64,000 nucleotides of DNA from Variovorax sp. KK3 (GTDB lineage Bacteria > Pseudomonadota > Gammaproteobacteria > Burkholderiales > Burkholderiaceae_C). A model generated the notes under the pieces. It did no database searches, was not told where the DNA came from, and worked only from the letters and a program-made list of their open reading frames with translations. The stretch lies in NCBI RefSeq assembly GCF_001984055.1, contig NZ_LYVO01000013.1, positions 43,235 to 107,234 on the forward strand, given 5' to 3'. Both the position numbers and the translations under genes were made by a program. Shown in pieces: positions 28,036 through 36,820 of this stretch (its first letter is position 1; every line of letters begins with the position of its first letter).

Positions 28036-28716
28036 GTGTCTGACCGCTTCTATTCGCCTCCCCCAACTGTCCTCGGTCTTTCGCGCAACGCACTCATCGC
28101 GGGCGGCGTCGTGCTCTTCCACGTCGCGGCCCTTTGGGCACTGCAAAGTGGCCTGCTGCGGCGAGCCGCCGAAGTCATCATTCCCGTCGAGATCCTGAGC
28201 GAGTTCATCGAACCGCCCAAGCCCAAGGAGCCTCCGCCTCCCCCGCCGCCTAAGCCGCAGATCACGAAGGCGCCTCCTCCGCCGCGGCCGCAGGCCATTC
28301 GCGAGCCCAAGCCAGTGCCCGCGCCCAACGCGCCGGTCGGTACGGTCGAGCTGCCTCCGCCCCCGGCGCCAATTGCACCGCCGGCTCCACCTGCACCGCC
28401 AGCGCCTCCCCCCGCGCCGCCTGCACCGCCTTCGATCCAATTGCCGTCGAGCGACGCAGACTATCTGCAAAACCCGAAGCCGTCTTACCCAGCAATGAGC
28501 CGACGCCTCGGCGAACAAGGCAAGACGATTGTGCGAGTGACCATCGGCGTCGATGGCCAGCCAAAGCGCGCCACGATTCGCTCATCCAGCGGCTACGAAC
28601 GGCTCGACGAAGCAGCGATCGCTGCCGTCATGCGCTGGCGCTACGTCCCGGGTAAGCGCAATGGCGCTGTCGAGGAAATGGATTTCAATGTCCCGATCAA
28701 TTGGGTTCTCAATTAG
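28036..28716 (+). CDS. tonB: TonB energy-transducing protein
   Basis: Couples the inner-membrane proton gradient, via ExbB-ExbD, to outer-membrane receptors for siderophores or heme. After a short cytoplasmic start comes the anchor helix (NALIAGGVVLFHVAALWAL), then a long Pro/Lys/Ala-rich periplasmic span with runs such as PPPPPPPKP and repeated PAPP units, and the C-terminal TonB domain (NPKPSYPAMSRRLGEQGK, then VGVDGQPKRATIRSSSG). I take the GTG at SDRFYSPPP; another in-frame GTG 24 nt upstream is possible, and neither has a clear ribosome site. First of the tonB-exbB-exbD set. Confidence 0.93.
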   Translation: MSDRFYSPPPTVLGLSRNALIAGGVVLFHVAALWALQSGLLRRAAEVIIPVEILSEFIEPPKPKEPPPPPPPKPQITKAPPPPRPQAIREPKPVPAPNAPVGTVELPPPPAPIAPPAPPAPPAPPPAPPAPPSIQLPSSDADYLQNPKPSYPAMSRRLGEQGKTIVRVTIGVDGQPKRATIRSSSGYERLDEAAIAAVMRWRYVPGKRNGAVEEMDFNVPINWVLN

Positions 28717-28735
28717 TTTTTTGGAGTAGCTTCGT

Positions 28736-29449
28736 ATGGATTCCCACTTTGGCCTGATGAACGTCTGGAACCAGGGCGATTTCGTCACCCGCGCCGTGGC
28801 CGTGCTTTTGATCGGTATGTCGCTGGCCTCATGGATCGTGATCCTGGTCAAGGCGCTCGACGTCATTCGGTACAAGCGTCTTGCGAGGCATTCGCAGGAC
28901 TTCTGGCACAGCGAAGACTTTGCCACTGCGCTCAACAAGCTCGGCAAGGACGACAGCAACCCCTTCCGCGCGCTTGCGCTCGAAGGCCGCGAGGCTGCAG
29001 CGCACCATCGCAACACCAAGGCGCATCTTCACGACTCGCTCGACGTGAGCGACTGGATCACCCGCTCGCTGCGCAACGGCATCGATGAGTTCACCGCGCG
29101 TCTGCAAACCGGCCTTGCCATCCTTGCTTCGGTCGGCTCGACGGCCCCGTTCATCGGGCTGTTCGGCACGGTATGGGGCATCTACCACGCGTTGATGAGC
29201 ATCGGCTCGGCCGGCCAGGCCACCATCGACAAGGTGGCAGGCCCGATCGGCGAGGCGTTGATCATGACCGCACTCGGTCTGGCTGTCGCCATCCCCGCCG
29301 TGCTCGGCTACAACGCTCTGGTGCGCGGAAACAAGTTCGTGCTGACCAAGCTGAACAGCTTCGCTCATGACCTTCATGCCTATTTCGTGACCGGCGCTCG
29401 GGTTCAAAGCGGCGGCGAAGCAACGGTGGTCCCGCTCAAGAAAGGCTGA
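28736..29449 (+). CDS. exbB: ExbB proton-channel subunit of the TonB system
   Basis: A 237-residue MotA/TolQ/ExbB family protein with three membrane segments (about 17-40, 125-150 and 178-200). It forms the pentameric channel that with ExbD energises TonB. ASVGSTAPFIGLFGTVWGI in the second span is the family signature. Starts 19 nt after tonB; exbD follows 5 nt later. Confidence 0.95.
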   Translation: MDSHFGLMNVWNQGDFVTRAVAVLLIGMSLASWIVILVKALDVIRYKRLARHSQDFWHSEDFATALNKLGKDDSNPFRALALEGREAAAHHRNTKAHLHDSLDVSDWITRSLRNGIDEFTARLQTGLAILASVGSTAPFIGLFGTVWGIYHALMSIGSAGQATIDKVAGPIGEALIMTALGLAVAIPAVLGYNALVRGNKFVLTKLNSFAHDLHAYFVTGARVQSGGEATVVPLKKG

Positions 29450-29454
29450 ACAGC

Positions 29455-29868
29455 ATGGCCTTCGGAACTCAAGACGAACCCGATGAGGTGATGAACGAGA
29501 TCAACATGACGCCGCTGGTCGACGTCATGTTGGTGCTCTTGATCATCTTCATCATCACCGTGCCGGTCATGAAGCACGCCGTCAACATCGACCTCCCTCG
29601 CGCAACCAGCGAGCCGGAACAGACCAAGCCACAAAATATCCTGTTCACCGTGGCGGCCGATGGCAGCTACTACTGGAACGAACAAAAGATCGACGACGGC
29701 GAGGTTCGCAGCAGGCTCGCTGCCGAGGCGGCCAAAGACCCGCAGCCCGAACTGCATATTCGCGGCGACAAGGCCGTGCGCTACGAGCGCGTCGCGCAAG
29801 CCATGTCGGCAGCACGAGAGGCCGGTGTGCGCAAGATCGGCTTCATCACCGAACCCGAATCCAAGTAG
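29455..29868 (+). CDS. exbD: ExbD accessory subunit of the TonB system
   Basis: A 137-residue ExbD/TolR protein with one N-terminal membrane segment. The proton-carrying aspartate is in NMTPLVDVMLVLL (about residue 23). The periplasmic part ends IGFITEPESK. Immediately after exbB, before the Fur-controlled hemP. Confidence 0.95.
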   Translation: MAFGTQDEPDEVMNEINMTPLVDVMLVLLIIFIITVPVMKHAVNIDLPRATSEPEQTKPQNILFTVAADGSYYWNEQKIDDGEVRSRLAAEAAKDPQPELHIRGDKAVRYERVAQAMSAAREAGVRKIGFITEPESK

Positions 29869-29905
29869 TTGCGGCAGATCGACGCAAAAAAATCGATCAC
29901 GCCGA

Positions 29906-29937
29906 TTGACTTTTTATTGAGAATCATTATCATTCTC
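29906..29937 (+). promoter_or_regulatory. hemP promoter with Fur box
   Basis: TTGACT (29906-29911), 16 bp, TATCAT (29928-29933). Overlying the spacer and -10 is GAGAATCATTATCATTCTC (29919-29937), a near-perfect palindrome with 15 of 19 bases of the Fur consensus. Iron-bound Fur should block RNA polymerase here. Confidence 0.85.
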
Positions 29938-29964
29938 TTATCGATTCGATGAAGGGAACCTTCC

Positions 29965-30177
29965 ATGCAAGCCACGCCTAATGCCTTCAGTGTCCTGAGC
30001 CACCCCTCGCTCGACCATTCGGGCGGCGGACGTGCCATCGGCGACATGCCCCGTCCAGTCACCCTGCTCGAAAGCGCAGAACTGCTGAAGGGTGGCAAGA
30101 GTGTCGGCATCATGCATAACGGTTCGCTTTATCGTCTGCAGGCCACCAAACTCGGCAAGCTGATCCTCACCAAGTAG
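29965..30177 (+). CDS. hemP: hemin uptake protein HemP/HmuP
   Basis: A 70-residue HemP family protein ending VGIMHNGSLYRLQATKLGKLILTK-like (the conserved L-Y-x-L-x-x-T...KLILTK end). In Burkholderia the homologue HmuP is needed for transcription of heme-uptake genes. Here it sits behind a strong Fur box, 97 nt after exbD. Heme receptor and ABC genes do not follow in the window, which is unusual, since hemP commonly opens such operons. GAAGGGAAC serves as ribosome site. Confidence 0.88.
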   Translation: MQATPNAFSVLSHPSLDHSGGGRAIGDMPRPVTLLESAELLKGGKSVGIMHNGSLYRLQATKLGKLILTK

Positions 30178-30311
30178 TCGTCAGCTCGCCCCTCGCGCAA
30201 GTTTCATCGTGGGGCGACTCGAGGAGATTGCATCTCCGAAGGGTCGTTTTTTGCTAGCCAACGGTTTCGCACCGACTAGCCAAGCTTTTTTTCCACCTTG
30301 AACACCCCAAT

Positions 30312-30341
30312 AAAAACGCCGACCCAAGGTCGGCGTTTTTT
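30312..30341. terminator. bidirectional terminator after hemP
   Basis: A perfect 13-bp stem (AAAAACGCCGACC with GGTCGGCGTTTTT, CAA loop) with A and T tracts on both sides, serving hemP and the converging GlcG-like gene. The 134 bp before it hold only weak hairpins and no gene. Confidence 0.9.
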
Positions 30342-30358
30342 GTTTTGGAGCCTGGCGT

Positions 30359-30766
30359 TCAGAGCCCCAATGCCGCGATGCCAGCGCGGGCGATCTGAGC
30401 GTCTTCGTTCGACTTCACACCGCTGACGCCGACCGCGCCGATGACTTGGCCATCCTTGACGATCGGCACACCACCTTCGAGCAAGCCTTCAATGCCGGGT
30501 GCACTTAGAAAAGAGGTGCGGCCGCCGTTCACCATGTCTTCGTACACTTTGCTTTCGCGCCGTCCCATGGCAGCCGTGTGGGCCTTGGCAGGAGCGATGT
30601 GCGACGAGATGGCTGCTGCACCGTCCAGGCGCTGCAACCACAGCAGATTGCCGGCATCGTCCGCGATGGCGATCGTCACAGGCCAGTTGTTCTTGAGTGC
30701 CTCGGCTTCGGCTGCAGAGGCGACCGCCTTGGCGTCAGCGAGTTCTAGAAAAGACTTGGTTTTCAT
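30359..30766 (-). CDS. GlcG/HbpS family heme-binding-like protein
   Basis: A 135-residue DUF336 protein related to GlcG and HbpS. Typical are VTIAIADDAGNLLWLQRLDGA, PAKAHTAAMGRRES and GGVPIVKDGQVIGAVGVSG. Some members bind heme or iron, others assist metabolic enzymes of propanediol or glycolate use. No signal peptide, so probably cytoplasmic. Converges on hemP across a shared terminator; a link to heme is suggestive but not shown. Confidence 0.85.
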   Translation of the reverse strand: MKTKSFLELADAKAVASAAEAEALKNNWPVTIAIADDAGNLLWLQRLDGAAAISSHIAPAKAHTAAMGRRESKVYEDMVNGGRTSFLSAPGIEGLLEGGVPIVKDGQVIGAVGVSGVKSNEDAQIARAGIAALGL

Positions 30767-30940
30767 GGTCTTCCGAATAAATTAGCAAACGCCGAGCATA
30801 GCCTCGGGACCTGCCAGGCGCCTTACGAAGCCGCCTTCCATTTAGCGCCATGATCAGGCGGGTCTTTGTCCGAACCTCGTCTTGCACCCCCCTAGAATGC
30901 CCTCAACTGCCCGTCGCAGTTACCACCAGGAGCTTCAGCA

Positions 30941-31642
30941 ATGAACGACCGCGTCAACACCCTCGACACTTCCGTCGGCTACGGCCAGACGCTGCAGCAA
31001 GCAGATCGTCAGCGCGTGCTGCGCAACACCTACTGGCTGCTCGCCCTGAGCCTGCTGCCAACCGTGCTCGGTGCATGGCTCGGCGTCGCAACCGGCATCA
31101 CGCGCTCGCTGAGCGGTGGCCTGGGCCTCATCGTCTTTCTGGGTGGCGCTTTCGGCTTCATCTTCGCCATCGAAAGGACCAAGAACTCGGCTGCAGGCGT
31201 TCCTGTTCTTCTGGCCTTCACCTTCTTCATGGGGCTGATGCTGTCGCGATTGATCGCCATGGTGCTCGGTTTCAAGAACGGCTCCGAGCTCATCATGACC
31301 GCCTTCGGCGGTACGGCGGGCGTGTTCTTCGTCATGGCCTCGCTGGCCACGGTGATCAAGCGCGATCTTTCGGGCATGGGCAAGTGGTTGTTCGTCGGCG
31401 CCCTGGTGCTGATGGTCGGCGCGGTCATCAACGTCTTCGTGGGCTCCAGCGCCGGCATGCTGGCCATCTCGGTCGCGGCAATCGGCATCTTCTCTGCCTA
31501 CATGCTCTACGACCTCAAGCAGATCATGGACGGCGGCGAAACCAACTACATCAGCGCCACGCTTTCGTTGTACCTGGACATGTTCAACGTGTTTCAGAGC
31601 TTGTTGGCGCTGCTTGGCATCTTCGGTGGCGAGCGCGACTGA
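30941..31642 (+). CDS. Bax inhibitor-1/YccA family membrane protein
   Basis: A 233-residue inner-membrane protein with seven hydrophobic segments beginning at about residue 30. The BI-1 end AAIGIFSAYMLYDLKQIMDGG followed by YLDMFNVFQSLL is diagnostic, with the conserved Asp of the pore region. E. coli YccA modulates FtsH; others act as Ca2+/H+ leak channels. Single gene with a terminator after it. Confidence 0.92.
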   Translation: MNDRVNTLDTSVGYGQTLQQADRQRVLRNTYWLLALSLLPTVLGAWLGVATGITRSLSGGLGLIVFLGGAFGFIFAIERTKNSAAGVPVLLAFTFFMGLMLSRLIAMVLGFKNGSELIMTAFGGTAGVFFVMASLATVIKRDLSGMGKWLFVGALVLMVGAVINVFVGSSAGMLAISVAAIGIFSAYMLYDLKQIMDGGETNYISATLSLYLDMFNVFQSLLALLGIFGGERD

Positions 31643-31664
31643 GCGCCAGTCGCCAAACGTTCGC

Positions 31665-31690
31665 AAAGGGGGCCTACGGGCCCCTTTCTC
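31665..31690. terminator. terminator between the BI-1 gene and rlmD
   Basis: AAAGGGG and CCCCTTT (31665-31671 with 31681-31687) enclose a short loop, with T-rich flanks; it may serve both converging genes, and overlaps the last base of rlmD's stop region. Confidence 0.7.
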
Positions 31691-33131
31691 ATGCCCGGTC
31701 GAATACCGCGATCGACTCCACGTGCGCCGTGTGAGGAAACATGTTCACAACACCGGCGAATGTGCAACGGTACGCCGCCTGATGGACCAGCAGGCCAGCA
31801 TCGCGTGCCAGCGTCGACGGGTTGCAGCTCACATAGACGATGCGCTGCGGTGGCGACCAGCCGTCCTTCGACGGATCGTTCTGTTGATGCAGATCGGCCA
31901 GCGCTTTGGCCAACGCAAACGCGCCTTCGCGTGGTGGGTCGACCAGCCACCGGTCCGCGACGCCGTCCGCCACCAGCATCTCGGGCGTGATCTCGAACAA
32001 ATTGCGTGCGACAAAAGTCGTGGGAGCCAGCGCGCCTCGGCTTGGGACAGCGGCCTTGTTGCGCTCGAAATTTTCCGTGGCCCGAGACACCAACGCCTCG
32101 CTGCCCTCGATCCCAAGCACCTCGCGCGCGCGGGTCGCCAGCGGAAGCGTGAAGTTGCCCAGCCCACAAAACCAGTCGATGACGCGCTCGTTCGGCTGCA
32201 CATCTAGCAGCCGCAGCGCTCGACTGACGAGCACGCGGTTGATATGCGCGTTGACCTGAGTGAAATCGGTCGGCTTGAAGGGCATCGTGACGCCGAATTC
32301 GGGCAGCCGATAGGCCAGCATGGCGGCGTCGTTCGGTTCGAGCAGGTGCACCGTCTCCGGCCCCTTCGGCTGCAGCCACCATTGCACACCCTCATGCGCG
32401 GCCGCGAAGCGTTTCAGTCGAGCCAAGTCATGATCGGACAAGGGCTCCAGATGCCTGAGGACCAGTGCAATGACACCAAGTTCAGCGCCATCTGGCCCTT
32501 CGCCACACGCAAGCTCGATCTGCGGACAAGTATCTCGGGCGTCCATCGACCCGATAAGCGCGCGCAGGGGCATCAACATGCCGCTGACACGTGCCGGCAG
32601 GACCGGGCACACCTGCATGTCGGCGAGATATCGGCTCTTGCGCTCATGAAAGCCGATCAGCACCGTGCCCTTCTTGACCACATGACGCACCGACAGCCGG
32701 GCTCGATAACGGTAATGCCAGGTCGGCCCTTCAAGGGGGCGCAGCATACTCTCGGGCCGCACCTTGCCGAGATGCCACAGGTTGTCCTCGAGCGCCCGTT
32801 GCTTCACTGCCACCTGCGCCACCGCATCCAGGTGCTGCATCTTGCAGCCACCACAAGCGCCCGCGTGCAACCCGAAATGCGGGCACCCAGGGCGCACGCG
32901 CTGCGATGACTCCTTGCGGATGGCCGTCACAGTGCCCTGCTCCCAGTTGTTCTTGCGGCGATGCACGTTGAGTTGCACTTCCTCGAAAGGCAGAGCGCCC
33001 TCGATGAACACCACCATGCCATTGGCCTTGTGCGCCACACCCTGGGCGTCGAGGTCCAGCGACTCGACCTGCAACCATTCGTCGTCGTGGAGGTGCAGCC
33101 CGGCCTTTTTAGTTTGTATCGAATCCGTCAT
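31689..33131 (-). CDS. rlmD: 23S rRNA (uracil-1939-C5)-methyltransferase RlmD
   Basis: A 480-residue SAM enzyme of the RumA type. An N-terminal TRAM-like region is followed by the iron-sulfur cysteines C83, C93 and C96 (CPHFG...[10 protein letters not shown]) and the fourth in MQVCPVLP. The SAM-binding [21 protein letters not shown] and the nucleophile in [12 protein letters not shown] come later. It follows rpoS by 43 nt on the same strand, and may be read from rpoS transcripts. Confidence 0.94.
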   Translation of the reverse strand: MTDSIQTKKAGLHLHDDEWLQVESLDLDAQGVAHKANGMVVFIEGALPFEEVQLNVHRRKNNWEQGTVTAIRKESSQRVRPGCPHFGLHAGACGGCKMQHLDAVAQVAVKQRALEDNLWHLGKVRPESMLRPLEGPTWHYRYRARLSVRHVVKKGTVLIGFHERKSRYLADMQVCPVLPARVSGMLMPLRALIGSMDARDTCPQIELACGEGPDGAELGVIALVLRHLEPLSDHDLARLKRFAAAHEGVQWWLQPKGPETVHLLEPNDAAMLAYRLPEFGVTMPFKPTDFTQVNAHINRVLVSRALRLLDVQPNERVIDWFCGLGNFTLPLATRAREVLGIEGSEALVSRATENFERNKAAVPSRGALAPTTFVARNLFEITPEMLVADGVADRWLVDPPREGAFALAKALADLHQQNDPSKDGWSPPQRIVYVSCNPSTLARDAGLLVHQAAYRCTFAGVVNMFPHTAHVESIAVFDRA

Positions 33132-33174
33132 TCGACGATTGTCTCAGTGCGGCGCCTCCTGCCTCCGCCAGCAC

Positions 33175-34206
33175 TCAAAGCAAAGCGTCTCGATGCACGC
33201 CGGCCCGGGCTAGTTGCCTTCTCATCTTCGCCAAGGCCTCGTTCTGGATCTGACGTACGCGTTCGCGCGTGAGGCCCAGTCGGACACTCAGCACCTCTAG
33301 CGTTTCAGGATCACGGTCATGCAGACCGTAGCGGCCTTGGAGAACCTCCCGCTCGCGCTCGCTCAATGCAAGAATCCATTGATCGAGCAGTTTCTCGACC
33401 TCGTGCGTCTGCGTGATGCCGGTGGGGTCGCTGTGTTCATCTTCGGACGCCACCGTATCGGCCAGGCTGAAGCTGTCCTCGCTGCGCTCGCTGCCCGCGT
33501 CGAGTGAACGTGGCGCTTCTGCCAGCGCCATCAGATCCGCCACGGCCTGAACCTCACGCCCCAGCAACGCGGCGACATCTTCGACCCGCACACCATCGGG
33601 GCGACGAGCGACAAATTCGGCGTCCCCCTCCAGCGTGCGCCGCGCTCGCAACACTTGCTGCAGTTCGCGCACAACGTGCACCGGCAAGCGGATGGCACGC
33701 GCCTGCATCATCGCAGCGCGCTCGATGGATTGCCGGATCCACCAGGTCGCATAGGTCGAGAAGCGAAACCCTCTTTCGGGTTCGAACTTGTTGATCGCAT
33801 GCATCAGGCCGAGGTTGCCTTCCTCGATCAAGTCCGCCAACGGCACGCCTCGCCCCAGATAGCCCTTGGCGATGTTGACCACCAGCCGGAGGTTGTGCTC
33901 GATCATCGACTGCCGCGCAGCAAAGTCACCGCTGCGTGCTGCGCAAGCGGTCCTGAATTCTTCGTCGGGAGTGAACAGCTCGGTGCGCCGGATCTCGCGC
34001 AGGTAGAGCGTCAGCGAGTCACCGCCCTCGCCGGCTTCGAGCGGGGCACCACTTCGCCCGAACTCGCGAACGTCGTCCGGTTCGGCGCGCTCCGAGGTGT
34101 TGTCCGAGTCGCCGCCCTGCCCGTGAGCATCGAAGGCCGACACACTACCGTTGCCGCCCGCCGCGCGCCGCACGACTTGAGTGCGGCGCAGGCGAGAAGC
34201 GGCCAT
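33175..34206 (-). CDS. rpoS: RNA polymerase sigma factor RpoS
   Basis: A 343-residue sigma-70 family factor for stationary phase and general stress. Region 1.2 begins near SLTLYLREIRRTELF, region 2 has EHNLRLVVNIAKGYLGRG and FSTYATWWIRQSIERA, region 3 VHVVRELQQVLRARR, and region 4 ends LGLTRERVRQIQNEAL. The N-terminal 60 residues are variable. It follows nlpD by 8 nt; in other proteobacteria the main rpoS promoter lies inside nlpD, so one may be present there. Confidence 0.94.
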   Translation of the reverse strand: MAASRLRRTQVVRRAAGGNGSVSAFDAHGQGGDSDNTSERAEPDDVREFGRSGAPLEAGEGGDSLTLYLREIRRTELFTPDEEFRTACAARSGDFAARQSMIEHNLRLVVNIAKGYLGRGVPLADLIEEGNLGLMHAINKFEPERGFRFSTYATWWIRQSIERAAMMQARAIRLPVHVVRELQQVLRARRTLEGDAEFVARRPDGVRVEDVAALLGREVQAVADLMALAEAPRSLDAGSERSEDSFSLADTVASEDEHSDPTGITQTHEVEKLLDQWILALSEREREVLQGRYGLHDRDPETLEVLSVRLGLTRERVRQIQNEALAKMRRQLARAGVHRDALL

Positions 34207-34214
34207 GCATGGTC

Positions 34215-35138
34215 CTAGCGGGCGGGCAGATAGCGCGCCGGATCGACGGGCTTGCCCTGCCGACGAATCTCGAAATGCAGCTTCACGCGGTCCGCGTCGC
34301 TGCTGCCCATCTCGGCGATCTTCTGGCCCTTCTGCACGGACTGGTCTTCCTTCACCAGCAGCGTGCGGTTGTGGGCATAGGCGGTGAGATAAGTGTTGTT
34401 GTGCTTCAGGATGATGAGGTTGCCGTAGCCGCGCAGGCCCGCCCCAGCATAGACGACCCGTCCATCGGCAGCAGCGATCACCGAATCACCGGCCTTGCCG
34501 CCGATGTCCAAGCCCTTGTTCTTGGCCTCGTCGAAGCCCGCGATCAGCGAGCCCTGCGCGGGCCAGATCCAACCCACGTCTTCGTCGCCCGATGCAGTTG
34601 CCGCCGGCGTCGCAGGCGATGCCGTGACGATGGAGGGAGTCGGCCTCGCGGCTGCACTCGCAGCTGGTGCCGGCGCAGGCGCGCTGGCACCCGGCGTGGG
34701 GGTCGCGGCCGTTGCAGGTGCGGTAGTCTTGCCCGCATCCGCCACAACGGCCGGCGTCGCTCCGCCGACAGGCGGAATCACACGAAGCACCTGGCCCACT
34801 TCGATGAGATCGGGATTGTCGAGGTTGTTCCAGCGCGCGATATCACGCCAGTTCTGACCGGTCTCCGTGCCGATTCGCCGAATGGTGTCGCCGGGACGCA
34901 CGGCGTAGTAGCCCGGCTTGCCGTAGTTCTCGATGCCCGGCAGCGGCTTGCCCGATGCGTCGGTCGTGATGGGCGGAACGCCTGGGGCCGTGCCGGGCGT
35001 CGTCGTTGCCGGCGTGCTGACCATCGTTCCGCGGTCTTCCACTGGGACGGGACCGCGCTTCGCGGCACATCCCGCAATCAAGAGTGCGACCACCAGCATC
35101 CCGCCGGCAAGCCAGCCCCGATTGCCAAAACCCTGCAT
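34215..35138 (-). CDS. nlpD: NlpD-type lipoprotein, LysM and degenerate M23 domains
   Basis: A 307-residue outer-membrane lipoprotein (lipobox LIAGC with C24) with a LysM domain (about 77-122, YAVRPGDTIRRIG), an Ala/Pro/Thr-rich linker and a C-terminal M23-like domain. The zinc histidines are missing: KGLDIGG replaces HxGxD, and KLHFEI has only one of HxH. Such proteins activate amidases (AmiC) for daughter-cell separation rather than cut peptidoglycan. The ATG at MQGFGNRGW has AGGAAG 7 nt before it. Lies between pcm and rpoS. Confidence 0.92.
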   Translation of the reverse strand: MQGFGNRGWLAGGMLVVALLIAGCAAKRGPVPVEDRGTMVSTPATTTPGTAPGVPPITTDASGKPLPGIENYGKPGYYAVRPGDTIRRIGTETGQNWRDIARWNNLDNPDLIEVGQVLRVIPPVGGATPAVVADAGKTTAPATAATPTPGASAPAPAPAASAAARPTPSIVTASPATPAATASGDEDVGWIWPAQGSLIAGFDEAKNKGLDIGGKAGDSVIAAADGRVVYAGAGLRGYGNLIILKHNNTYLTAYAHNRTLLVKEDQSVQKGQKIAEMGSSDADRVKLHFEIRRQGKPVDPARYLPAR

Positions 35139-35149
35139 GTGTTCTTCCT

Positions 35150-35926
35150 TCAAGCAATCCCCGATTTTAGGGGGACAAAGTGGACCGCCTCAAGAACGCG
35201 CCGGTCGACTCCGCGTGCCGTCTTGTCGATGACGACAAGCGCCTGCCCACCGGTGGCGGATTGGGTCGGCGCGACGATGCGCCCTCCCACGGCCAACTGC
35301 GCGAGCCAGGTATCCGGTACCGCCTCACCGCCTGCCGCGGCGATGATGCCCGCATAGGGAGCACCCTTGGCAAAGCCCACCATACCGTCGCCCAGCAACA
35401 GATGGACCGTGGCCAGACGAAACGGTCGGAGGTTGGCGCGTGCACGTTCGTGCAGCCCACGCAGGCGCTCGATGCTGTACACCTCGGACGCGACGTGACT
35501 CAGCACCGCAGCCTGATAACCGCAACCGGTGCCGATCTCGAGCACACGTCCAAGTTTGTCTGCCGGCTTGTTCACCAACGCTGGAGCGCCCAGCAGCAAC
35601 TCGATCATCCGCGCCACGACGCTCGGCTTCGAGATGGTCTGTCCAAGTCCGATGGGAAGGCTGGTGTCCTCATACGCCTGATTGACCAAGGCGCTGTCCA
35701 CGAAACGATGCCGCTCGACGGCGCTCATCGCACGCCTCACGCGCGGGTCGCTGATGCCCTGCGCGGCCAAGCGCTGCACCATTCGCGCCCGAATTGCTTC
35801 GGACGCCATGGACGGAGCCGCCTGCACGACGATCGGCTTGGCAGGAACAGCCGACGTTCGTCCGCGTGTCGCAGCCGAAGCGGTAGGCGTGAGCCGCACG
35901 GGAAACCCCGGCCGTTGACTCGCCAT
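35150..35926 (-). CDS. pcm: protein-L-isoaspartate O-methyltransferase
   Basis: A 258-residue SAM enzyme that starts repair of isoaspartyl residues in aged proteins. The core has IGLGQTISKPSVVARM, VLEIGTGCGYQAAVLS (SAM site) and the final VRRAMSAVERHRF earlier in the sequence. About 45 extra residues precede the catalytic domain. The ATG lies 2 nt after the surE stop. The order surE-pcm-nlpD-rpoS is the classical one. Confidence 0.94.
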   Translation of the reverse strand: MASQRPGFPVRLTPTASAATRGRTSAVPAKPIVVQAAPSMASEAIRARMVQRLAAQGISDPRVRRAMSAVERHRFVDSALVNQAYEDTSLPIGLGQTISKPSVVARMIELLLGAPALVNKPADKLGRVLEIGTGCGYQAAVLSHVASEVYSIERLRGLHERARANLRPFRLATVHLLLGDGMVGFAKGAPYAGIIAAAGGEAVPDTWLAQLAVGGRIVAPTQSATGGQALVVIDKTARGVDRRVLEAVHFVPLKSGIA

Positions 35927-35928
35927 GG

Positions 35929-36693
35929 TCAGGGGCGCTCCGCCAGCCGAGCAACCGTGGCGCGCCACTGGTCCAGGTGAGCATGATCCGTCAGGTCGAT
36001 CTGCAGTGGTGTCAGCGCGATGTGGCCGGCGGCCGCGGCGTGAAAATCGGTGCCTTCGCCGCTGTCCTTGGCGCCGCCGGCGGCGGCGATCCAATACATG
36101 GTCTCGCCTCGCGGGCTGTCCTGCGTGATCACCTTCTCTGCAGCGTGCCGCCGCCCGAGGCGACAGACCTTGACCGGCTTGAGTTGCTCGAAGGGCAGGT
36201 TCGGCACGTTGACGTTGAGCAGGAAAGTCGGGCCCTCGAGCATGCGCTCTCGCTCGACCTGTTCGACCAGTTGACGCGCGACGCGAGCTGCCGCATCTAC
36301 ATGCGCCCACCCCTTCTCGATCTGCGAGAAAGCGATCGCCGGAATGCCGAAAAGATAGGCTTCCATGGCTGCGCCGACCGTGCCCGAATAGATGGTGTCG
36401 TCGCCCATGTTCGCGCCATTGTTGATGCCGGAGACCACGAGGTCGGGACGATAGTCGAGCAGTCCCTTGAGAGCGATGTGCACACAATCGGCCGGCGTGC
36501 CGGTCACGTATCGAAAGCCGTTGTGCGCCTTGTGCACATAGAGCGGCGCAGCAAGCGTGAGCGCATTCGACTTGGCGCTGTTGTTGTGCTCCGGTGCCAC
36601 GACTTCGACGTCCGCCATGTCCTTGAGCGCATCGTGGAGCGCCACGATGCCCGGGGCCTGAAAGCCATCGTCGTTCGAAATCAGTATCTTCAT
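35929..36693 (-). CDS. surE: 5'/3'-nucleotidase SurE
   Basis: A 254-residue metal-dependent nucleotidase active in stationary phase. MKILISNDDG at the N-terminus provides the metal-binding Asp pair (D8, D9), with VVAPEHNNSAKSNALT and SGINNGANMGDDTIYSGTVGA as further active-site segments. First gene of the surE-pcm-nlpD-rpoS-rlmD run. Confidence 0.96.
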   Translation of the reverse strand: MKILISNDDGFQAPGIVALHDALKDMADVEVVAPEHNNSAKSNALTLAAPLYVHKAHNGFRYVTGTPADCVHIALKGLLDYRPDLVVSGINNGANMGDDTIYSGTVGAAMEAYLFGIPAIAFSQIEKGWAHVDAAARVARQLVEQVERERMLEGPTFLLNVNVPNLPFEQLKPVKVCRLGRRHAAEKVITQDSPRGETMYWIAAAGGAKDSGEGTDFHAAAAGHIALTPLQIDLTDHAHLDQWRATVARLAERP

Positions 36694-36820
36694 GGCGTTG
36701 GTAGTGCGCGCGATTGTAGGCGGCGGGTACGTCACGGCAGGGACAATGCCCGATTGGGGTCCCGCCTATCATGGCCGCCACCCAAGACCCCCGTCATTTC
36801 CAACCCAAGGAGACCCGAGC

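Noticed and set aside
29965..30766. A heme-uptake operon
   Set aside because: hemP is followed by a bidirectional terminator, and the next gene is on the other strand; no receptor or ABC genes follow.
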